Shown here: piece by piece, positions 1 to 8,169 of the stretch
Layout: every line of letters begins with the position of its first letter
How positions within the stretch are numbered: position 1 is the first letter of the stretch
Assembly: GCA_017880905.1 (NCBI GenBank)
Contig: JADGRO010000032.1
Location: 1 to 64,000, forward strand
Origin: Methylotenera sp.
GTDB taxonomy: Bacteria > Pseudomonadota > Gammaproteobacteria > Burkholderiales > Methylophilaceae
Length of the DNA: 64,000 nucleotides
Direction of reading: 5' to 3'
Translations under genes and position numbers: made by a program
The notes under the pieces: model-generated
What the model saw: only the letters and a program-made list of their open reading frames with translations
The model's database searches: none
Told to the model about the DNA's origin: nothing

Positions 1-156
1 AAGCGTGTGCAGCAAGCCGCACTAGAACAAGGCCTGATTCTGCTTAGTTGTGGTGTTTATGTGAATGCGCTGCGTTTTTTGTACCCGCTCACCATTCAAG
101 ATAATGTGTTTGACGAGGCGCTGGATATCATTGACCGCGCACTAACCAAAGCGTAG
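1..156 (+). CDS. gabT: 4-aminobutyrate aminotransferase, C-terminal end only
   Basis: The first 51 codons read without a stop and end at TAG 154-156. The peptide contains LLSCGVYVNALRFLYPL followed by FDEALDII, which matches the conserved C-terminal segment of class III PLP-dependent GabT/GoaG aminotransferases. The family moves the amino group of 4-aminobutyrate to 2-oxoglutarate. The catalytic lysine and the start lie outside the window, so the substrate cannot be checked here; a related omega-aminotransferase is possible. The end looks intact. The next coding material, a glutamine synthetase-like N-terminus, begins only about 8 nt downstream, which suggests a nitrogen-metabolism neighbourhood. 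Confidence 0.75.
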   Translation, partial: KRVQQAALEQGLILLSCGVYVNALRFLYPLTIQDNVFDEALDIIDRALTKA

Positions 157-163
157 ATAAAAG

Positions 164-356
164 ATGGATGATACTGGCGTAAAAAAAAGAGGCCGCAAAA
201 ACCGAGGCAATAGAAAAAACCAAGCAACGTATGCAGGCGGCTGGTGTGCATACTGTCATTGCGCAGTTTGTGGATATTCACGGTGCAGCCAAAGGCAAAT
301 ATGTTCCGCTCGCGCATTTGGATGACATTGTTGGCGCGGGTGCAGGCTTTGCCGGC
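164..356 (+). pseudogene. gmaS: N-terminal fragment of glutamine synthetase-like gamma-glutamylmethylamide synthetase
   Basis: From ATG 164 the sequence reads MDDTGVKK, then loses frame in a run of eight A (181-188). With one A fewer it would continue EAAKTEAIEKTKQ into MQAAGVHTVIAQFVDIHG and on to GAGAGFAG, which resembles the N-terminal beta-grasp region of GlnT/GmaS-type glutamine synthetases. Similarity stops at about 356, where the text becomes adhesin-like. The ATP-grasp and catalytic domain is absent. GmaS makes gamma-glutamylmethylamide from glutamate and methylamine in the N-methylglutamate pathway, which fits a methylotroph. This is a dead fragment or an assembly junction. The exact subfamily is inferred from family memory. 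Confidence 0.5.
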
Positions 357-1310
357 ACCACGATTTCAAGCGGTATCGTCAATGTCGGCCCGCTGTTTGG
401 CGCCGACACGGTGACCGGTGCGGTGCAGGCCTTCGCCAGCAAGAACGCACTCGGCGTTAACGGCAGCAGCCTGAATGTAACCGGCTTTACCTTAAACGAC
501 GGCAATGGCGGTAACAACTACACGGTAAGTAGCGCAGCTGCGGCCGGTACTATCGCGCAACGTTCCATTACGGTGACTTCAAGCACTGATACCAAAACTT
601 ATGATGGCAATACTAGTTCAACTGCCGCACCTACAGTGACTACTGGCAGCATCATAGCGGGTGATACCGGCGGCTTTAGCCAAACATTTAACAATAAAAA
701 TGCTGGCACAGGAAAAACGCTTATCTCAACTGGTAGCGTGAATGATGGCAATGGCGGTGGTAATTATGCAATGACTTTCGTCGCAGACAACACCGGCGTG
801 ATTAACCAGCGTGCGCTTACCATTACTGCGAATTCAGGGCAAAGCAAGGTCTTTGGCGCTACAGACCCACTGCCCTTTACCTTTAGCATTGGCGGGCTTG
901 GCTTGGTAGGTGGTGATACACTCACCGGCGCGCTTAATCGCATTGCAGGCGAGACAGTCGGCAGCTATGCCATTAATCAAGGCAGTTTGGATGCTGGTAG
1001 TAACTATGTTTTGAGCTATTTTAGCAATAATTTTAACATTCTCACCCCATCAACTACGGGCGGCAGCAACCCACGTAATGATGCTGGCTTGGTAGATTTG
1101 AACCCAGCGCTAGGTAATTACACAAATCAACAACTATTTGTTTTAAATGTAGGATTTACAGCTGCAGGGCCAGATTCAGCAGGCAATCAGCAAGAGTGTG
1201 AGGAAAGTCCAGAAAAACTTGTCAAAGATAAAGAGTTTATTTTGATGTTAAATTACGGCTTGAATTTACCAAAAGGCTTAAATACCAGTTGTGATAAAAC
1301 CTCAATATAA
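231..1310 (+). CDS. Chimeric reading frame: synthetase N-terminus joined to adhesin tail with MBG/YDG-type repeats
   Basis: The open frame is 359 codons. Codons 1-42 are glutamine synthetase-like (see the overlapping fragment). From codon 43 the protein changes to Gly/Asn/Thr/Ser-rich repeats of the filamentous haemagglutinin type. Motifs such as LNDGNGGNNYTV, TKTYDGNTSS, SVNDGNGGGNYAM and GVINQRALTITANSGQSKVFGATDPLPFTF are typical of YDG and MBG domains in very large secreted adhesins. Three repeat units can be seen, then a non-repetitive tail ending CDKTSI. No signal peptide, secretion domain or membrane anchor is present, so the product is unlikely to work as an adhesin. The first in-frame ATG lies inside the synthetase part. 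A real deletion or a misassembly between two genes would both explain it. Confidence 0.5.
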   Translation: MQAAGVHTVIAQFVDIHGAAKGKYVPLAHLDDIVGAGAGFAGTTISSGIVNVGPLFGADTVTGAVQAFASKNALGVNGSSLNVTGFTLNDGNGGNNYTVSSAAAAGTIAQRSITVTSSTDTKTYDGNTSSTAAPTVTTGSIIAGDTGGFSQTFNNKNAGTGKTLISTGSVNDGNGGGNYAMTFVADNTGVINQRALTITANSGQSKVFGATDPLPFTFSIGGLGLVGGDTLTGALNRIAGETVGSYAINQGSLDAGSNYVLSYFSNNFNILTPSTTGGSNPRNDAGLVDLNPALGNYTNQQLFVLNVGFTAAGPDSAGNQQECEESPEKLVKDKEFILMLNYGLNLPKGLNTSCDKTSI

Positions 1311-1314
1311 TTAG

Positions 1315-2964
<1,650 letters not shown>

Positions 2965-2970
2965 AAATAT

Positions 2971-2995
2971 GGCCAGCAGAGCTGCTGGCCTTTTT
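2971..2995 (+). terminator. Intrinsic terminator after pgm
   Basis: A GGCCAGCA / TGCTGGCC stem of eight base pairs around a GAGC loop is followed by five T, starting seven bases after the pgm stop. There is no T-tract on the other strand, so it acts mainly on rightward transcription. It separates pgm from the convergent EF-hand gene. Confidence 0.9.
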
Positions 2996-3010
2996 ACATT
3001 TACTACAAAT

Positions 3011-3496
3011 TTATTTACCGCCCAAAACTTTTCCTGCCCATTCTTGCGCAGTAATTTGACCGTCACCTTTTTTGTCCATGGCTGCAAAAAGCTGTTGATG
3101 AAAGCCAATAAATTCATCCCTGCTAACTTTGTGGTTACCATCTGTATCCATTGCTTTCATCATCTTCATCGTACGTAACTCACGGCTATAGCCGCCTGTT
3201 GCAATTTCAATTTTGTTATTGCCAGTAGTTCCTACCCATTCCTTAGCATCAACAGAGCCATCGTGGTCAGTGTCCAACTCGTCAAAGACTTTACCATAGT
3301 AGTCGTCAAACTCTTCTTTGGTCACCATATGGTCGCCATTGGCATCCAACATTTTCATCATTTCCATCTTATGCATTTGACGTGCGTAACCACCCGTACC
3401 TAACATCACGTTGTCAGCAAAAGCTGGCAAAGAAATGGTGGCAACAGATAATAATACGCCAGTAGCAATTGCTACATTTTTAAATTGAAAGTTCAT
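3011..3496 (-). CDS. Secreted EF-hand calcium-binding protein with four EF loops
   Basis: A signal peptide of about 28 residues (hydrophobic ATGVLLSVATISLPAFA) precedes four EF-hand loops: DANGDHMVTKEE (51-62), DTDHDGSVDAKE (75-86), DTDGNHKVSRDE (117-128) and DKKGDGQITAQE (141-152). The two halves repeat each other, each opening with a TGGY(A/S)R segment followed by MKM and then two loops. The start chosen is ATG 3494-3496, because AGGAG lies eight bases upstream; an in-frame ATG eight codons earlier lacks such a site. The role is probably periplasmic calcium binding or buffering; no enzyme domain is visible. It is transcribed alone, toward the pgm terminator. Confidence 0.8.
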   Translation of the reverse strand: MNFQFKNVAIATGVLLSVATISLPAFADNVMLGTGGYARQMHKMEMMKMLDANGDHMVTKEEFDDYYGKVFDELDTDHDGSVDAKEWVGTTGNNKIEIATGGYSRELRTMKMMKAMDTDGNHKVSRDEFIGFHQQLFAAMDKKGDGQITAQEWAGKVLGGK

Positions 3497-3645
3497 TTTT
3501 AAATCTCCTAAATAATTCACTTGTAAGTTTAAGTTAAGTTTGCTAGCTAGCGACCATTAGTCACTGGATACTCAAAAATACTTACAAATATTTTTTAGAG
3601 ATTAAAATAAGTATTATAAAATCAATTAGTTATAATATATAAAAA

Positions 3646-4122
3646 TTATTCAATTTGTTTAATAGTCATTTGGTTTTTGAATAGTCGAACATCCATACGA
3701 CCTAAATAGCTCATGCCAAGCAATACATCACCTTCCAAATTTGGCGCAATCATGGCAGAAACATTTTTTGCTTCCACACCGCCCACTTTCACTGAATTAA
3801 GTCGTACCATATAGCCCACACTATCACCATTGGCGGTGTTGGTGCGGATAGCTTCGATACTTTTTAGGTTAAGCTTATCCGCCACAGCTTGCGAAATCGC
3901 CACCCCTGTTGCCCCCGTGTCTATTAACACATCTACCATTTGATTGTTAATCAGCGCTTCGGCGCGATAGTGACCATCTAGGCCGCGTTTGAGCGTAACG
4001 CTGCTGGTATTATCGCCCAATCGCCACATTTTGTTGGGGTTTTGAATGTTGTCGGCTAAATAATAAATGCCAAACGCTAGGCCAAGCCAAATGATGGCAA
4101 AAATGAGTGAATTGCGTGACAT
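3646..4122 (-). CDS. Membrane-anchored retropepsin-like aspartic protease (TIGR02281-type)
   Basis: One N-terminal membrane segment (LIFAIIWLGLAFGIYYLA) is followed by a periplasmic domain containing VLIDTGATGVAIS, the D-T-G active-site loop of clan AA proteases, and a later hydrophobic VLLGMSYLGRMDVR segment. The protein is 158 residues, so it holds one lobe and would need to dimerise to form an active site. The start at 4122 has AGGGGG about eight bases upstream; an in-frame ATG at 4170 would run back into the upstream gene. It lies 11 bp after the phosphomannomutase gene and is probably co-transcribed. Substrates of this bacterial family are mostly unknown. Confidence 0.8.
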   Translation of the reverse strand: MSRNSLIFAIIWLGLAFGIYYLADNIQNPNKMWRLGDNTSSVTLKRGLDGHYRAEALINNQMVDVLIDTGATGVAISQAVADKLNLKSIEAIRTNTANGDSVGYMVRLNSVKVGGVEAKNVSAMIAPNLEGDVLLGMSYLGRMDVRLFKNQMTIKQIE

Positions 4123-4133
4123 GCTAAAACCCC

Positions 4134-5558
4134 CTAGAAGGGTAACGCCAAGTTCGGCGCAGCGTTCCAAATTACATCGCGAAATTGCGCTTGTATGCGT
4201 TTGAGTGCTGCTTCATTATTGGCCTCGAAGCGTAACACAATCACTGGTGTGGTATTAGAAGGGCGCATTAAGCCAAAACCATCAGCGTATTCCACGCGCA
4301 AACCATCAATTGTGATGATATTGGTTGCACCTACGAATTTTGCCAAGGTTTTAGATTGGTTTTGTAATCGTGTAATGAGCGCGTGCGGCTCGCCTTCTTG
4401 CATTTGAATGTTTTGTTCCGGTGTGCAGATGCTGTTGGGTAGGTTATTTAACACTTCAGATGGATTTGCAAAATGACTTAAAATTTCCAATAAGCGCGCG
4501 CCAGCATATAAGCCATCGTCAAAGCCGTACCAACGTTTGTTGCCAACTGAATCTAAATCATTAAAAAACATGTGGCCACTCATCTCACCGGCTAGCGCTG
4601 CGTTGGTTTCTTTAATTTTGGCTTTTATCAGTGAATGGCCCGTTTTCCACATAATTGGCGTGCCGCCAAGTTTTTGTATCCATGGGCTTAGGTTGCGTGT
4701 CGATTTCACGTCGAAAATAATATTGGCACCGATATTGTGTCGTAACACATTCTCAGCAAATAACAATAACTGACGATCAGGGTAAATGATGTTGCCATCT
4801 TTAGTGACCACGCCTAATCTATCGCCATCACCATCAAACGCCAAGCCGATTTCAGCACGTGAGTTTTTAAGTGCTTCGATTAAATCTTTTAAATTTTCGG
4901 GAATCGATGGATCAGGATGATGGTTAGGAAAATGTCCATCTACCTCGCAAAATAGCTCGTCTACGCGGCAACCAATGGCATTGTAAAGTTGCTTGGCAAA
5001 AGCGCCCGCTACGCCGTTACCGCAATCTACCGCCACTTGCAAGGGTCTCGCTAGATTAATATCTGCCTTAATTTTGGCGATATAATTTGGTGCGATATCA
5101 TAACTACGCTCAATGCCATCGCCGTAAGTAAATCGATTGTATTCGATGCGATGACGTAAACTTTGAATACTTTCGTTGAAGAGTGTTTCTCCCGCCAACA
5201 CCATTTTTAGACCGTTGTAATCAGGCGGATTGTGGCTACCAGTGACCATGACGCCGCAATTATTATTTAAGTGGTGAGCTGCAAAATATACCATAGGTGT
5301 AGCAACCATGCCTAAATTCACCACGTTTACACCTGCTTTGCGTATACCTTCCGATAGAGCATCAGTTAGCTCCGGGCCGGATAATCGTCCATCGTAGCCG
5401 ATGCAAATTTCTTTTTGTACGCGTTGTTTGGCCTCGCTGCCTAATGCATGGCCAATCGCTTCTACAATCGCAGGGGTTAATGTTTTTCCGACAATGCCGC
5501 GGATGTCATAGGCTTTGAAGATTTCTCTTGGAGTTTTAGATACTTGTGCTGGTTGCAT
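4134..5558 (-). CDS. algC: Phosphomannomutase/phosphoglucomutase
   Basis: This 474-residue alpha-phosphohexomutase is of the AlgC/ManB type and converts mannose-6-phosphate or glucose-6-phosphate to the 1-phosphates used for nucleotide sugars and surface polysaccharide. Visible motifs are the phosphoserine loop TGSHNPPDYNG with Ser108, the metal loop DGDGDR at 242-247, the sugar loop GEMSGH at 324-329 and RPSNTTP in the phosphate-binding domain. It opens with REIFKAYDIRGIVG, typical of the family. It overlaps the upstream membrane-protein gene by 23 bp and is followed closely by the protease gene, suggesting one operon from iscX leftward. Substrate preference cannot be read from the sequence, so the symbol is tentative. 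Confidence 0.9.
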   Translation of the reverse strand: MQPAQVSKTPREIFKAYDIRGIVGKTLTPAIVEAIGHALGSEAKQRVQKEICIGYDGRLSGPELTDALSEGIRKAGVNVVNLGMVATPMVYFAAHHLNNNCGVMVTGSHNPPDYNGLKMVLAGETLFNESIQSLRHRIEYNRFTYGDGIERSYDIAPNYIAKIKADINLARPLQVAVDCGNGVAGAFAKQLYNAIGCRVDELFCEVDGHFPNHHPDPSIPENLKDLIEALKNSRAEIGLAFDGDGDRLGVVTKDGNIIYPDRQLLLFAENVLRHNIGANIIFDVKSTRNLSPWIQKLGGTPIMWKTGHSLIKAKIKETNAALAGEMSGHMFFNDLDSVGNKRWYGFDDGLYAGARLLEILSHFANPSEVLNNLPNSICTPEQNIQMQEGEPHALITRLQNQSKTLAKFVGATNIITIDGLRVEYADGFGLMRPSNTTPVIVLRFEANNEAALKRIQAQFRDVIWNAAPNLALPF

Positions 5559-5925
5559 GAAATGATAAATTGAAAGCGAAATAAACTATGACAAAATAAG
5601 TAATGTGATGTAGCAATTGATCGAAACCCAGCAATATCCAAAAGCGCTCGCTGTTATTGGGCTGCAAATCATAACGTTTGCTCACATTCATTTTTGCCCA
5701 ATCAATATGGTAATGCACCAGCATGTCAATTATCGCATAAAATACCGATGCGCTACCAATAAATGGCGCCAGTACTAAGAGCGTGCCAAGCGCATGTATG
5801 CCAGCGTGGGCAATGCCGCCGGGGTGCATGTAGATACCTTTGTTGCGGTACATCCATGGATTAGCCTGCAAAGGAAAATCGCAAACGAAATGTTTAATAA
5901 ATAGCAAAAATAGAGCTTCAAACAT
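5536..5925 (-). CDS. DUF3307-like small integral membrane protein
   Basis: The 129-residue protein has about four hydrophobic stretches: the start, LGTLLVLAPFI, VFYAIIDMLVHYHIDW and a C-terminal HHITYFVIVYFAFNL. Conserved-looking polar residues are KHFVCDFPLQ, H-rich HPGGIAHAGIHA and HYHIDWAK, the pattern of DUF3307 inner-membrane proteins. The function is unknown. The His and Asp residues near the membrane face could bind a metal or act in catalysis, but this is inference. The start is 2 bp from the iscX stop and the end overlaps the phosphomannomutase gene, so it belongs to that operon. Confidence 0.65.
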   Translation of the reverse strand: MFEALFLLFIKHFVCDFPLQANPWMYRNKGIYMHPGGIAHAGIHALGTLLVLAPFIGSASVFYAIIDMLVHYHIDWAKMNVSKRYDLQPNNSERFWILLGFDQLLHHITYFVIVYFAFNLSFHATSTSI

Positions 5926-5927
5926 AA

Positions 5928-6122
5928 CTATTCTGTTTCTTCAATCCAAGCCAATTGAATCGCCTCCAGTATTTTCTCTCCACAATGCTCAGGTACATCG
6001 TTAAAGCCATTCAGCGCCATGACCCAAGCCATTAAATCGGTAAAACGTATGATTTTTGGATTGGTATCCGGATATTTATCGAACAATTCCTCGGCGATTC
6101 TTTGGCTATCTGTCCACTTCAT
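5928..6122 (-). CDS. iscX: Fe-S cluster assembly protein IscX
   Basis: The 64-residue acidic protein begins MKWTDSQRIAEELFDKYPD, continues with IRFTDLM and ends EKILEAIQLAWIEE, matching IscX/YfhJ along its whole length. IscX binds IscS and iron and tunes the rate of cluster assembly on IscU. It usually closes the isc operon (after hscA-fdx); here it stands away from any isc gene and opens a minus-strand run with a membrane protein and a phosphomannomutase. A TATAAT hexamer lies about 30 bp upstream. Rightward from it lies the small RNA unit with its own terminator, so iscX probably does not depend on that promoter. Confidence 0.9.
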   Translation of the reverse strand: MKWTDSQRIAEELFDKYPDTNPKIIRFTDLMAWVMALNGFNDVPEHCGEKILEAIQLAWIEETE

Positions 6123-6151
6123 TATGTGAGTCTCAACGCGTTAATAGTGCA

Positions 6152-6157
6152 ATTATA
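6152..6157 (-). promoter_or_regulatory. Probable -10 element for iscX
   Basis: A perfect TATAAT reads on the minus strand, about 30 bp before the iscX ATG. The -35 position (about 6175-6180) is CTCACC, a poor match, so the promoter may be weak or activator-assisted. It lies downstream of the small RNA terminator, which implies independent transcription of iscX. Confidence 0.4.
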
Positions 6158-6188
6158 ACGCGAGCCTTGAGATTGGTGAGCGACATAT

Positions 6189-6222
6189 AAAAAAAGCCCA
6201 GCACTTTTATGGGGTGCCGGGC
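6189..6222 (-). terminator. Intrinsic terminator of the minus-strand small RNA
   Basis: Read on the minus strand, GCCCGGCAC pairs with GTGCTGGGC (nine pairs, one G-U) around a nine-base loop and is followed by seven T. The plus strand has no T-tract after the stem, so the element is directional. No protein gene on the minus strand ends here, which is what points to a small RNA. Confidence 0.85.
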
Positions 6223-6253
6223 AAGCGGGAAGCGGTTTTGGAGATATACGCTA
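6189..6253 (-). ncRNA. Putative sigma-54-dependent small regulatory RNA
   Basis: Between iscX and glyA the minus strand holds a complete transcription unit with no coding potential. A sigma-54 promoter at 6263-6280 predicts a start near 6253, and an intrinsic terminator ends the transcript at 6189, giving about 65 nt. The 5' half may form a small AGCG/CGCT stem that exposes UCUCC, a possible anti-Shine-Dalgarno patch. It is followed by an unpaired pyrimidine-rich stretch (CUUCCCGCUUG) before the terminator hairpin. No ATG-initiated frame exists. The architecture resembles nitrogen-responsive sRNAs such as NrsZ and NalA of Pseudomonas; sequence homology to them is not claimed. An alternative is a terminated leader of iscX. 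Confidence 0.6.
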
Positions 6254-6262
6254 ATTACATAT

Positions 6263-6280
6263 TAGCAATCCGCGTGCCAG
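6263..6280 (-). promoter_or_regulatory. Sigma-54 (RpoN) promoter
   Basis: The minus strand reads CTGGCACGCGGATTGCTA, which fits the -24/-12 consensus YTGGCACG-N4-TTGCW at essentially every position, with exactly ten bases between the GG and GC pairs. The predicted transcription start is near 6253. It faces a short terminated unit, not glyA. Confidence 0.8.
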
Positions 6281-6342
6281 ATATTTTATTTAATAAAAAC
6301 AATTAGTTATATTTTCATGAAGACTAAACATAGATGTTTTTA

Positions 6343-6379
6343 TGCATAAAATTAGTGCCAAGTGAACTAATTTGGTGCA
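6343..6379 (-). promoter_or_regulatory. Two NtrC-like enhancer sites upstream of the sigma-54 promoter
   Basis: Two imperfect 17-bp dyads of the form TGCAC-N7-GTGCA are present: TGCATAAAATTAGTGCC at 6343-6359 and TGAACTAATTTGGTGCA at 6363-6379. Their centres are 20 bp apart (two helical turns) and about 98 and 118 bp upstream of the predicted start, the usual distance for NtrC enhancers. Each has one or two half-site mismatches, so the assignment is inference from position and pattern. Confidence 0.5.
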
Positions 6380-6466
6380 ATTTATTTTGAGTTTTAAGTA
6401 AGTGCGTCAGCGTGTTAAAATGCGCTACTTAAGCTATTCAAATATTTTTTGGAAAAAATCACTGCC

Positions 6467-7714
6467 ATGTTCAGCACCTCAAACACACTAAAAAAAGCCG
6501 ACCCAGCACTCGCGTCTATGATTGAGTCTGAGGTTTTGCGTCAGCATCAACACATTGAGTTGATAGCCTCGGAAAATTACACTAGCCCAGCGGTGATGCA
6601 GGCGCAAGGCTCGCAACTCACCAATAAGTATGCGGAGGGTTATCCGGGTAAGCGTTTTTATGGTGGCTGTGAGTTTGTAGATCAAGTTGAACAACTAGCA
6701 ATTGATCGCCTGAAAGCCTTATATGGTGCTGAATATGCCAATGTGCAACCACATTCGGGCTCACAAGCCAATCAAGCGGTGTACTTCAGTATTTTAAAAC
6801 CAGGCGATACCGTAATGGGGATGAATCTTGGTCACGGCGGGCATTTAACGCACGGTTCACCGGCTAATTTATCAGGAAAACTCTTCCATATTGTTGCTTA
6901 TGGTCTCAATGAAAAAGAAGAAATTGATTATGACGAAATGGAGCGCATTGCTATTGAAGCTAAGCCAAAACTGTTAATCGGCGGGGCTTCTGCCTACGCA
7001 CTGCGTTTCGATTGGGCACGCATGGCTGAGATTGCTAAAAAAGTCGGCGCGCATTTTATGGTAGATATGGCGCATTACTCCGGTTTAATCGCAGCAGGTG
7101 TCTATCCAAACCCAGTGCCACATGCCGATTTTGTAACTTCTACGACACACAAAACTTTGCGCGGCCCGCGCGGCGGTATTATTTTGGCTAAAGCCGAATT
7201 TGAAAAATCGCTTAACTCGACCGTGTTTCCTGCCTTGCAAGGCGGCCCGCTCATGCACGTGATTGCGGCAAAAGCCACTGCTTTCTTGGAAGCTTCGCAA
7301 CCTGAGTTTAAAACTTATCAAAACCAAGTGTTAAAAAATGCGGTGATATTGGCTGAATCCTTGACTGTGCGTGGCTTGCGCATTATTTCTGGTCGTACCG
7401 AATCGCATATGTTTATGGTCGATTTACGCCCAAAAGGCTTGACTGGCAAGGCTGCTGATGCTGCACTTGGTTTGGCACATATTACGGTAAATAAAAACGC
7501 GATTCCGAATGATCCAGAAAGCCCATTTGTGACGTCTGGCATTCGCATTGGTTCGCCAGCTATTACCACGCGCGGCTTTAAGGAAGCGGAAGCCAAGAAA
7601 GTTGCTAATTTAATCGCCGATGTGTTAGATAATCCGACCAATGAAGCTGTAATTGCAGCGACCAAAGCCAAAGTGCATGCACTCACAGCGCGCTTTCCTG
7701 TATATGGTGCTTAA
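6467..7714 (+). CDS. glyA: Serine hydroxymethyltransferase
   Basis: GlyA interconverts serine plus tetrahydrofolate and glycine plus 5,10-methylene-tetrahydrofolate, supplying one-carbon units and, in serine-cycle users, fixing formaldehyde carbon. The protein is 415 residues. The PLP lysine lies in [14 protein letters not shown] at Lys229, and the cofactor and substrate segments [20 protein letters not shown] and [12 protein letters not shown] are intact. I chose ATG 6467; a TTG 18 bases upstream is in frame but would add residues absent from the family. It starts a tightly spaced run with nrdR, ribD and tatD, only 5 bp before nrdR. The upstream spacer carries the oppositely oriented small RNA unit. 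Confidence 0.96.
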   Translation: MFSTSNTLKKADPALASMIESEVLRQHQHIELIASENYTSPAVMQAQGSQLTNKYAEGYPGKRFYGGCEFVDQVEQLAIDRLKALYGAEYANVQPHSGSQANQAVYFSILKPGDTVMGMNLGHGGHLTHGSPANLSGKLFHIVAYGLNEKEEIDYDEMERIAIEAKPKLLIGGASAYALRFDWARMAEIAKKVGAHFMVDMAHYSGLIAAGVYPNPVPHADFVTSTTHKTLRGPRGGIILAKAEFEKSLNSTVFPALQGGPLMHVIAAKATAFLEASQPEFKTYQNQVLKNAVILAESLTVRGLRIISGRTESHMFMVDLRPKGLTGKAADAALGLAHITVNKNAIPNDPESPFVTSGIRIGSPAITTRGFKEAEAKKVANLIADVLDNPTNEAVIAATKAKVHALTARFPVYGA

Positions 7715-7719
7715 TTAAA

Positions 7720-8163
7720 GTGAAATGTCCATTTTGTGGTGATGCAGATACTCAGGTGATAGATTCGCGCGTCAATGACGAAGGCGATTCCATTCGCCGC
7801 CGCCGTAAATGCAGCGCTTGCGATAAGCGTTTTACCACCTATGAAACCGCGGAATTACATCTTCCTCAAGTCGTCAAAACCAACGGTACACGCGAGGAAT
7901 TTAGCCGTGAAAAATTACACCTTTCTTTCACGCGTGCTTTGCACAAACGGCCGGTGCCAACGGAGTATGTGGATAGGGCGTTAGACCATATTGTGCAAAA
8001 AGTGTTGAGCTTGGGTGAACGCGAAATTCCCGCGCGCGACTTGGGTGAAAGCGTGATGCAGGAGTTGAAGCTGATGGATAAAGTCGCGTATATTCGCTTT
8101 GCCTCAGTGTATCGCAGTTTTTCCGACGTGGATGATTTCCACGATGTGATTCGCGATTTATAA
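7720..8163 (+). CDS. nrdR: Transcriptional repressor NrdR
   Basis: NrdR senses ATP/dATP and represses ribonucleotide reductase genes by binding paired NrdR boxes. The protein is 147 residues with the N-terminal zinc ribbon CPFC...CSAC (Cys3, Cys6, Cys31, Cys34), the basic IRRRRKC stretch and an ATP-cone domain from about residue 46 ([19 protein letters not shown]) to DVIRDL. The start is GTG at 7720, giving the invariant MKCPFC opening. It sits between glyA and ribD, an order common in Proteobacteria. No NrdR box pair was noticed in this window, so its targets are elsewhere. Confidence 0.96.
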   Translation: MKCPFCGDADTQVIDSRVNDEGDSIRRRRKCSACDKRFTTYETAELHLPQVVKTNGTREEFSREKLHLSFTRALHKRPVPTEYVDRALDHIVQKVLSLGEREIPARDLGESVMQELKLMDKVAYIRFASVYRSFSDVDDFHDVIRDL

Positions 8164-8169
8164 AGCCAC

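Noticed and set aside
6449-6466. TTG start for glyA giving six extra residues
   Set aside because: The extra residues are not part of the family and the ATG at 6467 gives the standard length with the PLP lysine at position 229.
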